From IMG/VR virus record IMGVR_UViG_3300043570_001980, positions 62,001-126,000 of that record: 64,000 nucleotides of DNA; one strand, written 5' to 3'. This stretch comes from a virus. Below the pieces are notes generated by a model that worked only from the letters and a program-made list of their open reading frames with translations, searched no databases and was not told the origin of the DNA. The translations under genes were made by a program, and so were the position numbers. Below are positions 7,608-16,183 of the stretch, piece after piece; the first letter of the stretch is position 1; every line of letters starts with the position of its first letter.

Positions 7608-8195
7608 ATGAAAAAACTATTAGTTATACTAGCATCACTATTGCTATCAACCCCTGTATTTGCTCAGCCATCCAAAGATGGCATTACAACTTGTACGGGT
7701 GAATACGCACTATGTGCCGCAAGTACTTGCAATCCCACTGGTCGAACAATCACTGGCAACAACGGTGTGGCTTATCCTGAAGTAGAATGCCGGTGTCCCA
7801 TTCTCAACGGCACGTCTATTGCTGATACTTCAGCTGGTAATATGAAGGGTTCATGTGCCGCAACAGATAATAATCATGTTTGGAGTTTGTTTGCACCTAA
7901 AATCTTTTATCCACAAGAGGCTAGTAACTTTAGTCCTCTACCTTGGAAACAAAAAGCTACTATACAAAAATGTGATGCTAGTTTGAATCTTGGCGCACAA
8001 AGTAGCAATTGCTTTAGTTGGAATTGTAAAAAAGGTGCTGATGGTATAGCCGTATGTTCATGTCCTACAGGTCAAGTACCACCAGCAACATCATTCTTAA
8101 CAGAAGCCGGTCAAGGCGACCCGTCAGCTTGTGCTCAGTATCCTGTGAGCTTGCCAATTAAAGCACAAGACCGAGCAGAAGCTAAAGGAAAGTAG
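7608..8195 (+). CDS. secreted Cys-rich hypothetical protein
   Basis: 195 residues with a clear Sec signal peptide (MKKLLVILASLLLSTPVFAQ; cleavage likely after VFA). The exported part holds about 12 cysteines, many in short clusters (ECRCPI, NCFSWNCKKG, VCSCPTG), suggesting disulfides in the periplasm. No family recognised. Strong ribosome site (AAAGGA). Lies between spanins and holin, so a lysis- or envelope-related job is plausible. Confidence 0.6.
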   Translation: MKKLLVILASLLLSTPVFAQPSKDGITTCTGEYALCAASTCNPTGRTITGNNGVAYPEVECRCPILNGTSIADTSAGNMKGSCAATDNNHVWSLFAPKIFYPQEASNFSPLPWKQKATIQKCDASLNLGAQSSNCFSWNCKKGADGIAVCSCPTGQVPPATSFLTEAGQGDPSACAQYPVSLPIKAQDRAEAKGK

Positions 8196-8205
8196 GAGCT
8201 AGATA

Positions 8206-8778
8206 ATGTCAAAAGAAATCAAAAGCGAAAGCGAAAAGAAAAAAGAAGATTGGATGAATTCCAAATGGCGTCCAATGATGGGTTGGAGTTACATGTTGAC
8301 ATGTATTGCAGATTTTGTCATATTTCCAGTGTTATGGAGTGTATTACAATCTATCAGCAAAGGTCAAGTTAACATTCAGTGGCAACCTATTACCTTGCAA
8401 GGCGCAGGGCTATATCACATTGCCATGGGTGCTGTTCTAGGTATTGCCGCTTATGGTCGTACACAAGAAAAGCTGGGCGGTGCAAACAATGGCGGTATTG
8501 CATTACCACCAAATGTCGGAACAACATATACGCCTCCGCCACCGCCAGGACAGTCCATGCCCGGTGCATTTGGTACACCAACAGCAACAACAGTCACACA
8601 GTCCTGGGGCACGCCCTCCATGAGCGGTGGCTTTGGTACCACAAGTCCTGGGTTTGGAGCAGTACCTCCAATGTCAGGGCCAACCATGGGGTTTGCTGGT
8701 AATTCAGCAACAGGTCAAGTAGTATCAGGGTTTGGCGGCAAAAAAGCACCACCACCACAATTTGACCCAGAAATTTAA
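8206..8778 (+). CDS. holin-like 3-TM membrane protein with Gly/Pro-rich tail
   Basis: 190 residues. The N-terminal 90 residues contain KWRPMMGWSYMLTCIADFVI, IFPVLWSVLQSI and a third hydrophobic stretch (GLYHIAMGAVLGIAAYGR). This matches the three-helix holin family (Holin_3TM/DUF3154 type). The remaining half is Gly/Pro/Thr-rich low complexity, including a PPPPPG run and the C-terminal PPPQFDPEI. It would form the membrane lesion that frees the endolysin. Placement in the lysis cassette supports this. The long disordered tail is an unusual extension. Confidence 0.7.
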   Translation: MSKEIKSESEKKKEDWMNSKWRPMMGWSYMLTCIADFVIFPVLWSVLQSISKGQVNIQWQPITLQGAGLYHIAMGAVLGIAAYGRTQEKLGGANNGGIALPPNVGTTYTPPPPPGQSMPGAFGTPTATTVTQSWGTPSMSGGFGTTSPGFGAVPPMSGPTMGFAGNSATGQVVSGFGGKKAPPPQFDPEI

Positions 8779-8790
8779 AAGGAGTATGTT

Positions 8791-8913
8791 ATGTTAGATA
8801 CATTATTATGGATAGCAGTAGGAGCATTTATTGGATGGAATTTCCCACAGCCGTTTTGGGCAAAGATTATTCAAGAAAAAATTCAAGCTATGTTAGCTAA
8901 GAAAGGAACATAA
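8791..8913 (+). CDS. 40-residue single-membrane-span protein
   Basis: Starts at ATG 8791 after ribosome site AAAGGAG. One hydrophobic span (LLWIAVGAFIGWNFPQPFW) and a basic C-terminus (MLAKKGT). It sits directly between the holin and a secreted Lys-rich protein, with a clear Shine-Dalgarno and no gap, so it is probably real. It might be an antiholin or lysis modulator, but only its location suggests so. Confidence 0.55.
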   Translation: MLDTLLWIAVGAFIGWNFPQPFWAKIIQEKIQAMLAKKGT

Positions 8914-8915
8914 AA

Positions 8916-9125
8916 ATGAAAAATGTTATATTTGTAGCAGGTCTATGTTTGGTATTATCCGGTCCATCAGTAGCTGGCGGCGAAATTAAAGAAGTTTGTA
9001 CAGACAAAAAAGACAAAGCCGGTAAAGTCATAAATGGCAAGGACGGCAAACCTGTACAAGAATGCAAGAAAATCAAAGTACACAAGAAATTTGAAGGTGA
9101 AAAAGTTCCTGATGGCAAGAAATAA
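8916..9125 (+). CDS. small exported Lys-rich protein
   Basis: 69 residues. Signal peptide MKNVIFVAGLCLVLSGPSVA with a plausible cut after SVA. The mature part is extremely Lys/Asp/Gly-rich with two Cys (EVCTDKKDKAGK, QECKKIKVHKK), likely periplasmic. No domain recognised. End of the envelope/lysis operon: a sigma70-type promoter for dnaJ begins 4 bases after its stop. Confidence 0.6.
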   Translation: MKNVIFVAGLCLVLSGPSVAGGEIKEVCTDKKDKAGKVINGKDGKPVQECKKIKVHKKFEGEKVPDGKK

Positions 9126-9128
9126 TTA

Positions 9129-9157
9129 TTGACACTCGGTTAACAATCCTGTATAAT
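9129..9157 (+). promoter_or_regulatory. sigma70-type promoter of dnaJ-like gene
   Basis: TTGACA at 9129-9134 and TATAAT at 9152-9157 with an exact 17-base spacer: a consensus host promoter. Predicted start near 9164 leaves a 13-base leader containing AGGA before ATG 9177. Confidence 0.85.
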
Positions 9158-9176
9158 TAACTGTACAGGATTTTTT

Positions 9177-9968
9177 ATGACAGATCACTATGCCACATTA
9201 GGTGTGCCCAAAACTGCTGCCGCTGATGAAATTAAAAAGGCTTATCGTAAGCTGGCCAGCCAACACCATCCAGACAAAGGTGGCGACACAAAAAAGTTCC
9301 AGGAAGTAGAAGAAGCATACAGAACACTAAGCGATCCAGAAAAGCGAGCACAATACGATACTCCACAGACTAATTTTAATTTTAGATCTGGTGGTCCGGG
9401 CGCCGGCCAGGATCCATTTGATATGGATGCTATTTTTAACATGTTTGGTGCCAGGATGAATGCTCATGCACCAAGACAGTCGTTTCAACGCATGACCTTG
9501 TGGATCAAACTAGATGATGTGGTCACAGGCGGCGCAAGAACTGTGTCAGTAACATCAAATTCAGGTACGTCAACAATTGAAATACACGTACCCGAAGGTA
9601 TTGAGGATGGTGCTAACATACGTTATCCAGGCATAGGACCCGGCAATGCTGATCTTGTTGTGCAGTTCAGAATTCACCCGCATCCAATTTGGTCTAGACA
9701 AGGCAATGATCTTTTTGCCAAGCACGATGCATCTTTTTGGGAATTAATTACAGGAACCGACACAGTGGTACACGACCTAAAAGGCAGAGCAATGACAGTG
9801 ACCATTCCCCCTATGACTAATCCAAATACCACATTGAGATTACGAGGACTGGGTCTGCGCTCAAGCAACAGACCAACTGGGGATATAATGATTAAATTAA
9901 ATGCAGTCATGCCCGACCATATTCCTGATGAAATACTAGATATTCTTAAAAATCAGTCAAATAAATAA
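9177..9968 (+). CDS. dnaJ: DnaJ/CbpA-type co-chaperone
   Basis: 263 residues. J-domain at residues 1-62 with the HPD triplet in QHHPDKGGDTKKF and the family pattern ATLGVPKTAAADEIKKAYRK. A short Gly/Phe-rich linker follows, then beta-rich substrate-binding domains (VPEGIEDGANIRYPGIG; DLFAKHDASFWELITG). The CxxCxGxG zinc repeats of classic DnaJ are absent, making it CbpA-like. It should stimulate DnaK ATPase. No DnaK is in the window, so it probably recruits the host's. Driven by its own consensus promoter and followed by clpA. Confidence 0.85.
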   Translation: MTDHYATLGVPKTAAADEIKKAYRKLASQHHPDKGGDTKKFQEVEEAYRTLSDPEKRAQYDTPQTNFNFRSGGPGAGQDPFDMDAIFNMFGARMNAHAPRQSFQRMTLWIKLDDVVTGGARTVSVTSNSGTSTIEIHVPEGIEDGANIRYPGIGPGNADLVVQFRIHPHPIWSRQGNDLFAKHDASFWELITGTDTVVHDLKGRAMTVTIPPMTNPNTTLRLRGLGLRSSNRPTGDIMIKLNAVMPDHIPDEILDILKNQSNK

Positions 9969-9982
9969 TTTAACCGTACTGC

Positions 9983-10011
9983 TTGTGTTTTTAACACATT
10001 GAGTTTATAAT
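9983..10011 (+). promoter_or_regulatory. sigma70-type promoter of clpA-like gene
   Basis: TTGTGT at 9983-9988, 17 bases, then TATAAT at 10006-10011. Predicted start near 10018; the leader contains AATAGGAAAA ahead of ATG 10044. The -35 is imperfect, the -10 is consensus. Confidence 0.6.
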
Positions 10012-10043
10012 TAAAAACTATCGAAGTACCCAATAGGAAAACT

Positions 10044-12335
10044 ATGCAAAATAATCCCGAAATTGAACAAATCATTGATGCGGCAGTTAGAATTGCCCGA
10101 GATAAAAAACACGAATATGTGTTAACTGAGCATCTATTGTTGTCGTTACTACAATACAATCCATTCAGAAATGTATTAATTAAGTTTGGTTCTGAAGTAG
10201 ACATGCTGGAAGCAGAATTAACTGCATATTTAGAAAATATGATCAATCTACGCAGTGACAAAGAAGATGTTCAACCTCGAAAAACAAATGCACTAGAACG
10301 TATTTTTAATCGTGCGTTGACACAGGTGTTGTTCACTGGTCGCCGAGTAATCACCACAATTGATCTTTATCTTGCAATCATGAGTGAGAGCAATAGTCAT
10401 GCACACTACTTCTTGCTCAAGTACGGTGTAACAAAAGCAGAGTTTGTGAAATTCTGGGAACAAAATTACAAGCACGGCGATGTTAAAATCACCAATCAAC
10501 AGGCCACAGAAATACTTGAAGAACATTGTACCAACATTACTGACCAGGCCAAAAAAGATCAACTTGAACCAGTGATTGGGCGGGAAAAAGACATTGAAGA
10601 AATGGTCACTGTGTTAGCACGTAGATTTAAAGCCAATGTGCTAATGGTAGGAGATCCCGGAGTGGGCAAAACTGCCATCATTGAAGGATTGGCACAGCGT
10701 ATTGTCAACAACACCGTTCCTAGTTTCCTTAGGGACCATGAAGTGTGGAGTTTGGAAATTGGCAGTTTACTAGCAGGTTCAAAATATCGCGGGGAGTTTG
10801 AAGAAAAACTCAAGCAGGTAATTGATGCTTTAGAAAGCAAAAAGAATTGTGTTTTGTTCATTGATGAAGCTCATACCATGCGTGGTGCAGGCAGTTCAGG
10901 ACAGAGTCAACTGGACTTTGCCAACATGATCAAGCCAGCCATTACCAAAGGTGTACTTAAAGTTGTAGCTAGTACTACCTGGGAAGAGTACTACGAAAGT
11001 TTTGAAAAGGATCGTGCATTAATGCGTAGATTCTATAGACTCAGCATTGACGAGCCAAACAAAGAAACCACAGAAAAAATTCTTATTGGACTGAGTCCGC
11101 GGCTGGAAAAGTTTCACAATGTGATGATTGATACAGATGCTATTATGTCAGCAGTTGAACTAAGTGGTCGTTATATTCATGACAAAAAGAATCCTGACAA
11201 AAGCATTGATTTAATTGATGCTGCCTGTGCCCGTGAAAGAGTCAAAGATGCAGGTACGTTAACAGTTACAAAAGAATTAATTATGCAACAGGTCAGTCGT
11301 GTTGCTGGCGTACCAATGGATCATTTGGCCAATCAACAGAGTACACGTATTATTGATCTTGAAAGTAATATCAAACAACGAGTATATGGTCAAGACCAAG
11401 TAATTGACACAGTACTAGATCGTATCTATGTAAGTTTTGCTGGCATCAATACAACAAGAAAACCCATGTCTAGTTTCTTATTCTTGGGCCCAACTGGCAC
11501 AGGTAAAACTGAATTAGCACGTATGTTAGCCGAATACCTTGATATGAAATTACTCAAGTACGACATGAGTGAGTACCAAGAAAAGCATACTGTATCAAGT
11601 TTGATTGGTGCTCCACCGGGCTATGTTGGGTTCGAAGATGGCAATCTTGGTGGCGGCAAATTAATCAGCGATCTGAGCAAGCACCCATTTTCAATATTAT
11701 TGTTTGACGAAGTAGAAAAAGCACATCCTGATGTAAGCAACATCTTTTTACAATTGCTTGATGAAGGAAAAATTACAGGTAGCAACGGAAAAACAGTTGA
11801 TTGTAAAAATACCATTGTTATCATGACCAGCAATCTTGGCAGCGCCGACAGTGAACGTAATAATATTGGCTTCGGAGACATGGCAAAAACCGGCGAAGAT
11901 GATCGTGCTCTTAAAGAATTTTTTAAACCTGAATTACGCAATCGCTTGGATGCAGTCTGTAAGTTTAGCAAGCTTGATAAGCTAGCAATTAAGAAAATTG
12001 TTATTAAATTCGTTGATGAACTAAAAACCAGTCTAGTTGATAAAAATATTAAACTAAACTTGACAGAGCCAGCAGTTGAACTGTTAGCTGACCGTGGATA
12101 TGATCCGTTGATGGGAGCTCGCCCACTGGGTAGAAAAATTGATGAGCTTATTCGTGTTCCGTTAAGTAGAAAAATTTTATTTGACCGTCTAACTGATTGC
12201 AACATAAATGTTGTTGTAAAGGATGGAGAAATTTACTTTGAAACAGACATAACCGTGCCTGTGCAAGAAACAAATCAACCTACAGTTAACAGTGATGGAT
12301 ACATTGTCCTTGACCAATTCAAACCCAGAATTTGA
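10044..12335 (+). CDS. clpA: ClpA-type AAA+ unfoldase
   Basis: 763 residues with N-domain (repeats around residues 1-140), D1 with Walker A GDPGVGKTA and Walker B VLFIDEAH, and D2 with Walker A GPTGTGKTE and Walker B LLFDEVEKAHPD. No ClpB middle coiled-coil is present between D1 motifs, so it is ClpA- rather than ClpB-like. A ClpP-docking tripeptide IGF occurs in the D2 loop (ERNNIGFGDM), where ClpA has IGL. With the ClpP at 28787 this predicts an active phage-encoded ClpAP protease. Length matches bacterial ClpA (about 758). Confidence 0.9.
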   Translation: MQNNPEIEQIIDAAVRIARDKKHEYVLTEHLLLSLLQYNPFRNVLIKFGSEVDMLEAELTAYLENMINLRSDKEDVQPRKTNALERIFNRALTQVLFTGRRVITTIDLYLAIMSESNSHAHYFLLKYGVTKAEFVKFWEQNYKHGDVKITNQQATEILEEHCTNITDQAKKDQLEPVIGREKDIEEMVTVLARRFKANVLMVGDPGVGKTAIIEGLAQRIVNNTVPSFLRDHEVWSLEIGSLLAGSKYRGEFEEKLKQVIDALESKKNCVLFIDEAHTMRGAGSSGQSQLDFANMIKPAITKGVLKVVASTTWEEYYESFEKDRALMRRFYRLSIDEPNKETTEKILIGLSPRLEKFHNVMIDTDAIMSAVELSGRYIHDKKNPDKSIDLIDAACARERVKDAGTLTVTKELIMQQVSRVAGVPMDHLANQQSTRIIDLESNIKQRVYGQDQVIDTVLDRIYVSFAGINTTRKPMSSFLFLGPTGTGKTELARMLAEYLDMKLLKYDMSEYQEKHTVSSLIGAPPGYVGFEDGNLGGGKLISDLSKHPFSILLFDEVEKAHPDVSNIFLQLLDEGKITGSNGKTVDCKNTIVIMTSNLGSADSERNNIGFGDMAKTGEDDRALKEFFKPELRNRLDAVCKFSKLDKLAIKKIVIKFVDELKTSLVDKNIKLNLTEPAVELLADRGYDPLMGARPLGRKIDELIRVPLSRKILFDRLTDCNINVVVKDGEIYFETDITVPVQETNQPTVNSDGYIVLDQFKPRI

Positions 12336-13026
12336 AGTAGTTAATTCAAGTCAGCTATACTTTGATCAATTTGAGTATAGGGCTGTGTTTTACCTTCAAG
12401 AGTTGCCTTGTCTACGAAATTTAAAAAATGATCCTGACAAAGATCGTCAGATGATTTCCTGGAATGTGGATCAGCGAAAAAAATTCAAAGATCACCTAAG
12501 ACATGTTAACTGGGGAGGAAGCTGGCACAACCAAAATAGTTCAATACCCATTGGTGATGAAGTAGAACCAAATTTATTGTTGTTTTATGATTTTTATTCT
12601 TCAGAGCCCGACGTTAAAAAACTAGTGATTCAGTCAGGTGGTTACGGGTATCTATACACTAACAATAAAAAATACATACAAGAACTGGCTAGATTACCAT
12701 TTATTAAAAATGTCTACGGGTATCAAATCAATGTAGCGTTTGCAAAAGGAACCATTAGGTTAAAAAATCCAAAGCATTCTTATCGTTTATATTTTAAAGA
12801 TAGAAAAATAACCAAACAACAAAAAAGTTATTTGGTTAATTTCTTAAAGAACCACGAAGGGCAAATAAGACTAGGACCAGCACTTAAACATTGGGTAAAA
12901 AAAGACGAGTACTGTTATTTGTACGGAAACTTTTTTGTAGAATACGATCACCAATCTTTTGTAAGTATGCTTAGTCTTGTGAGTCCAAGCACAGTTAGAA
13001 AGACTGTAACCTTAATAAAAGCATAA
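12295..13026 (+). CDS. hypothetical protein overlapping clpA end
   Basis: 243 residues from ATG 12295 (a GTG one codon earlier is also possible); overlaps clpA by 41 bases in another frame. Mixed alpha/beta, rich in aromatic and basic residues (WNVDQRKKFKDHLRHVNWGG; YLYTNNKKYIQEL). No recognised motif or membrane span. Lower GC than clpA. Unknown function; position just before virion-type genes. Confidence 0.6.
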   Translation: MDTLSLTNSNPEFEVVNSSQLYFDQFEYRAVFYLQELPCLRNLKNDPDKDRQMISWNVDQRKKFKDHLRHVNWGGSWHNQNSSIPIGDEVEPNLLLFYDFYSSEPDVKKLVIQSGGYGYLYTNNKKYIQELARLPFIKNVYGYQINVAFAKGTIRLKNPKHSYRLYFKDRKITKQQKSYLVNFLKNHEGQIRLGPALKHWVKKDEYCYLYGNFFVEYDHQSFVSMLSLVSPSTVRKTVTLIKA

Positions 13027-13029
13027 ATA
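13024..13029 (+). promoter_or_regulatory. candidate late promoter (CATAAATAT)
   Basis: ATAAATA immediately before ATG 13037, in an 11-base intergenic gap. By T4 late spacing the transcript would start 1-3 bases from the ATG, giving an effectively leaderless message; no Shine-Dalgarno is visible. Confidence 0.45.
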
Positions 13030-13036
13030 TATTACC

Positions 13037-13216
13037 ATGGCAAAAATACACGAAGAAATAGTTGTGATCAAACTTTCAAAATTGATCAAAGATGATGCAC
13101 CAAATCAAGGCACAATTGCCACGGTGGAACTGATAGAAAGTTTAGCGGCTGTGGCTGAAGAACTTGGCGGCAACGGTGTTGTTGTAGAAATTGAACAAGT
13201 TGGTCAACAGCAATGA
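13037..13216 (+). CDS. small 59-residue protein, possible virion component
   Basis: Starts at ATG 13037, reads KIHEEIVVIKLSKLIKDD and ends with Val-rich VVVEIEQVGQQQ; stop overlaps the next ATG (13213). Similar short proteins precede tail/baseplate-type genes in marine T4-like phages, by my recollection. No ribosome site is visible; a TAAATA element lies just upstream. Confidence 0.6.
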   Translation: MAKIHEEIVVIKLSKLIKDDAPNQGTIATVELIESLAAVAEELGGNGVVVEIEQVGQQQ

Positions 13217-13581
13217 AAACCACAACCCTCCAGCTATTGCCAACTACCTCATATGGCACACCCTCGGGCAACTACGATGGTAGCAGTTTAGACTGGTCTG
13301 GAGAAAAGCAACAAGCGTCTAATTATTATGGTGGCTTTGGTTCCTTGCAAACGTTGGCTTTTTATCTAAATGGGTTTGAGGGTTTAATTAAAATTGAAGC
13401 CACAGTTGACTCAGTACCAGCAACCGACGCTGACTGGTTCAAAGTATACGAATTTGATTCTTTAACTACCACAACCACTAACAATTTTAGTGTCAACGTC
13501 ACTGGAAACTTTACATGGATTAGAGCCAATGTAGAGGGATTTTCCGCTGGAACAATCACCAAGTTGATGTTAAGCTATTAA
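13213..13581 (+). CDS. probable virion structural protein (beta-rich)
   Basis: 122 residues, Thr/Ser/Tyr-rich beta-type composition: TTTLQLLPTTSYGTPSGNYD at the N-terminus, then WFKVYEFDS and VTGNFTWIRANVEGFSAGTI. This style is common in small structural proteins of marine T4-like phages. No enzymatic motif. TAATG overlap with the following gene implies co-expression. Confidence 0.55.
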   Translation: MKTTTLQLLPTTSYGTPSGNYDGSSLDWSGEKQQASNYYGGFGSLQTLAFYLNGFEGLIKIEATVDSVPATDADWFKVYEFDSLTTTTTNNFSVNVTGNFTWIRANVEGFSAGTITKLMLSY

Positions 13582-14009
13582 TGGACAATTCAACATTGAG
13601 CCTGCGAGTTTCTGCTACAGAACCCGAGCTCGACGTGTCAATTCATTTAAATGATGTCAATATTTTTCAAGGAAAACCCAGCGTTGACCCTGTAATTGTT
13701 AATCACAAATTTGTAGACACTGATCAGGCATACACATTGACTATTACAATGTCTGGAAAAACCATTGATCATACCAAGGTAGATGAATTTGGAAATATTA
13801 TAAAAGATGTGCTAGTTACAGTTACTGATTTTAAACTTGAAGACATTGACGTAAGCAAAATAGTATTTCAGCAGGCCACGTATCACCACAACTTTAATGG
13901 GACTCAAGACAACATTGTTGACTCTTTCCATGGTGCAATTGGCTGCAACGGTCAAGTGATTTTTAAATTTCAAGCACCATCGTACCTTTGGCTCTTAGAG
14001 AACATGTAG
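13581..14009 (+). CDS. probable virion structural protein
   Basis: 142 residues. Beta-sandwich-like composition: DVSIHLNDVNIFQGKPSVDP and VNHKFVDTDQAYTLTITMSG resemble carbohydrate-binding or fibre-like folds that define a ligand axis. A late HHNFNGTQDN loop follows. No identified family. Coupled to 13213-13581. Confidence 0.5.
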   Translation: MDNSTLSLRVSATEPELDVSIHLNDVNIFQGKPSVDPVIVNHKFVDTDQAYTLTITMSGKTIDHTKVDEFGNIIKDVLVTVTDFKLEDIDVSKIVFQQATYHHNFNGTQDNIVDSFHGAIGCNGQVIFKFQAPSYLWLLENM

Positions 14010-14011
14010 GC

Positions 14012-14017
14012 TAAATA
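14012..14017 (+). promoter_or_regulatory. candidate late promoter (CTAAATATA)
   Basis: TAAATA six bases before ATG 14024 in a 14-base gap. An AAGG lies between motif and ATG, so part of the conserved look may be a ribosome site rather than a promoter. Confidence 0.35.
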
Positions 14018-14023
14018 TAAGGT

Positions 14024-15016
14024 ATGAAAAAACTAGTCATTATGCCCGGTGGTTTCCACCCCTTTCACGCAGGCCATAAAGCTCTGTATGATGCGGCCCA
14101 AGCGGCTTTCCCCAGCGCCGATGTTTACATTGCTGCCACAGCAGACACCTCAACAAGACCTTTTCCTTTTGCAGTCAAGCAAAAGCTGGCAAAATTAGCT
14201 GGCATTCCTGCACACAGATTTATTCAAGTCAAAAATCCTTTCCGTGCCAATGAAATTACACAACATTACGATCCCAGCACTACACAGCTGATTTTTGTAC
14301 GTAGTGAAAAAGATCGTAACGAACAGCCCGTGCCCGGTGGTGTAAAAAAGGATGGTAGTGCTGGCTACTTACAACCATACAAGCGCACAGGCCTACAGCC
14401 AATGACTCAGCATGCTTACATAGCATATTTGCCTGTGGTACAGTTTGGTTCAGGTATGACCAGTGCCACAGAAATTCGTGCCAAATGGCCTGCAATGTCA
14501 CCTGAACAAAAAGCCACATTGGTTAACTCATTATATCCACAGACCCAGGGCAACGAAAAATTAACCAATGTAACAATTAAACTAATTGATGCAGGCATGG
14601 GCAGTGATGTGAAAGAAGCACTACAAGGTCCAGCCTTTGGTGTTGGTGCAGGCGGATTAAATGCAGGAATGCCAATGCCAAATGGTCCAGATAAAGAAGT
14701 TGATGAAGCTACTCTGGTCAATGATCCCGACGAAGGAATTCAAATTCGCCCTACTGGAGGTCTTGGTACCTGGGATGAAGGTAGTCTTAAGCAGAGTTTA
14801 GTACGACAACTGGTTGAGTTAGCAGAAATGCTCAAAGTTGGCAACTATCGCGGAGTGGAACATCTAATGTACAAAGCTGGTGCTATGCAAAGTAAAGTCC
14901 AAGCTCTGGCCCGATTAGAAGATTTTACTGACAAACAAGGAAGACGACCTGTTGCACGTGGGCGAGAAATTGACATTGGCGAAAACAATGACTACGTCAA
15001 TGAAACAAACAAGTAA
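14024..15016 (+). CDS. HxGH nucleotidyltransferase with extended C-terminal region
   Basis: 330 residues. Residues 1-165 are a nucleotidyltransferase: VIMPGGFHPFHAGHKALYDA (HxGH at 15-18), FVRSEKDRNE, and SATEIRAKWP equivalent to ISxTxxR. The C-terminal half is unlike known enzymes of this class: Gly-rich GVGAGGLNAGMPMP, then EVDEATLVNDPDEG, then a helical stretch LVRQLVELAEMLKVGNYRGV. The VKE|A (198) and VDE|A (228) peptides resemble the cleavage-type motifs in the downstream polyprotein genes, so this too may be packaged and trimmed. Substrate unknown. Confidence 0.7.
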   Translation: MKKLVIMPGGFHPFHAGHKALYDAAQAAFPSADVYIAATADTSTRPFPFAVKQKLAKLAGIPAHRFIQVKNPFRANEITQHYDPSTTQLIFVRSEKDRNEQPVPGGVKKDGSAGYLQPYKRTGLQPMTQHAYIAYLPVVQFGSGMTSATEIRAKWPAMSPEQKATLVNSLYPQTQGNEKLTNVTIKLIDAGMGSDVKEALQGPAFGVGAGGLNAGMPMPNGPDKEVDEATLVNDPDEGIQIRPTGGLGTWDEGSLKQSLVRQLVELAEMLKVGNYRGVEHLMYKAGAMQSKVQALARLEDFTDKQGRRPVARGREIDIGENNDYVNETNK

Positions 15017-15146
15017 ACGTCGCGTCTATCCGCCGAAACTACCGGTTAAAGTAGTACAGCACGGATCTCCCAATGTATTAATGACTCCACTAAGAAATTG
15101 CAGTAAGGTAATGCAGTTGGGCATTGGATTAAAAATAGCATCATAA
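15000..15146 (+). CDS. 48-residue basic hypothetical protein
   Basis: ATG 15000 (or 14988) overlapping the end of the nucleotidyltransferase gene. Basic and Pro-containing (TSKRRVYPPKLPVKVVQHGS, then PLRNCSKVMQLGIG). No motif. Real-gene status supported only by composition and fit. Confidence 0.4.
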   Translation: MKQTSKRRVYPPKLPVKVVQHGSPNVLMTPLRNCSKVMQLGIGLKIAS

Positions 15147-15185
15147 ATTTGCCAACAAAAAAATAGCCTGGGTTTTGTACGTAGT

Positions 15186-15191
15186 TAAATA
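15186..15191 (+). promoter_or_regulatory. candidate late promoter (TTAAATAGA)
   Basis: TAAATA in the 71-base gap before the glycosyltransferase gene, 27 bases from ATG 15218; a separate GAGGAAC ribosome site follows. Confidence 0.4.
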
Positions 15192-15217
15192 GAAGTACAT
15201 ATTTTTACGAGGAACAT

Positions 15218-16162
15218 ATGGCTGAACAACAAATCCAAGTCAACGTTGACTACCTGCGCACCACTAGAGTGCATATCTGTATGCCCTGCTACGGTGGCAT
15301 GTTAACTGAAAGCACATTCATGAGTTATATCAAATGGGCCAACACTTGCCGACAACTTGGCATTGAGTGGACCATGGAAACCATGACCAATGAATCATTG
15401 ATCAGCCGTGCTAGAAACACACTGGTTGCTAAATTCCTAAACAATCCAGACTCAACTCACTTGATGTTTATCGACGCTGATATTGGTTGGGAACCTTGGC
15501 ATTTATTAGTACTGCTTAATGCACAAAAAGATGTAGTCGGTGGACTATATCCAATGAAAACTCTACCAATTAAATGGGTAGTTAATGGGTTTGAAAATGC
15601 AGAAGTCAGTGAAGATGGTAATCTTCAAGAAGTTAGCAAAACAGGCACAGGCTTTATGCTAGTAAAGCGTGATGTGTTTGATAAACTCAATGTACATCAA
15701 GCAGTCAAGCCGTTTAAGAACGACATTGGATTGCCTGTAGAATTAGATCCATACATGAAAACATACTACGACACAGCAGTTCGCGAAGGTCGCTACTATT
15801 CAGAAGACTGGACATTCTGTGAAAACTGGCGCGACATTGGTGGTAAAGTCTGGGTCGACAAGCGTGTATTGCTCAAGCATACAGGCACCTATGTGTTTGA
15901 CTTTAACACACAGGACAAATTGTACGAAGACCTAAGTGTTATTGCCAAAGCCAATGCAGACGCTAAAAAACTAGCAGATGCACAGGCAGCTCTGCAACAG
16001 GTGCCTGTAACTCCTCGAGTGATTGCCAGTAATGAATCACCTGTTGCAGAAACAGCCAAACAAGGTAAAGCAGTAGCCAAGCCAGTTAAAGCAGTGGCTA
16101 AACCAGTCAAGGCAATAGAAACGCCTGCTCTAGCTAAAAAGAAAACAAAAGCATCTAAGTAA
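15218..16162 (+). CDS. glycosyltransferase-like protein (GT-A fold) with Lys/Ala/Pro tail
   Basis: 314 residues. Family pattern VHICMPCYGGMLTESTFMSY, NESLISRARNTLVAKFL, THLMFIDADIGWEP (DxD-type metal site) and KTGTGFMLVKRDVF is that of phage GT-A enzymes related to Anp1-type mannosyltransferases. The last 50 residues are a repetitive linker (AKPVKAVAKPVKAIETP) ending in basic KKKTKASK. It would transfer a sugar to DNA, virion protein or host glycan; acceptor unknown. Late-promoter-like element and good ribosome site upstream. Confidence 0.7.
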   Translation: MAEQQIQVNVDYLRTTRVHICMPCYGGMLTESTFMSYIKWANTCRQLGIEWTMETMTNESLISRARNTLVAKFLNNPDSTHLMFIDADIGWEPWHLLVLLNAQKDVVGGLYPMKTLPIKWVVNGFENAEVSEDGNLQEVSKTGTGFMLVKRDVFDKLNVHQAVKPFKNDIGLPVELDPYMKTYYDTAVREGRYYSEDWTFCENWRDIGGKVWVDKRVLLKHTGTYVFDFNTQDKLYEDLSVIAKANADAKKLADAQAALQQVPVTPRVIASNESPVAETAKQGKAVAKPVKAVAKPVKAIETPALAKKKTKASK

Positions 16163-16171
16163 TCAAAGCGG

Positions 16172-16177
16172 TAAATA
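16172..16177 (+). promoter_or_regulatory. candidate late promoter (GTAAATATA) of polyprotein locus
   Basis: TAAATA six bases before ATG 16184, no Shine-Dalgarno between them; T4-like spacing would start the transcript at the ATG. Confidence 0.45.
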
Positions 16178-16183
16178 TAGTTT

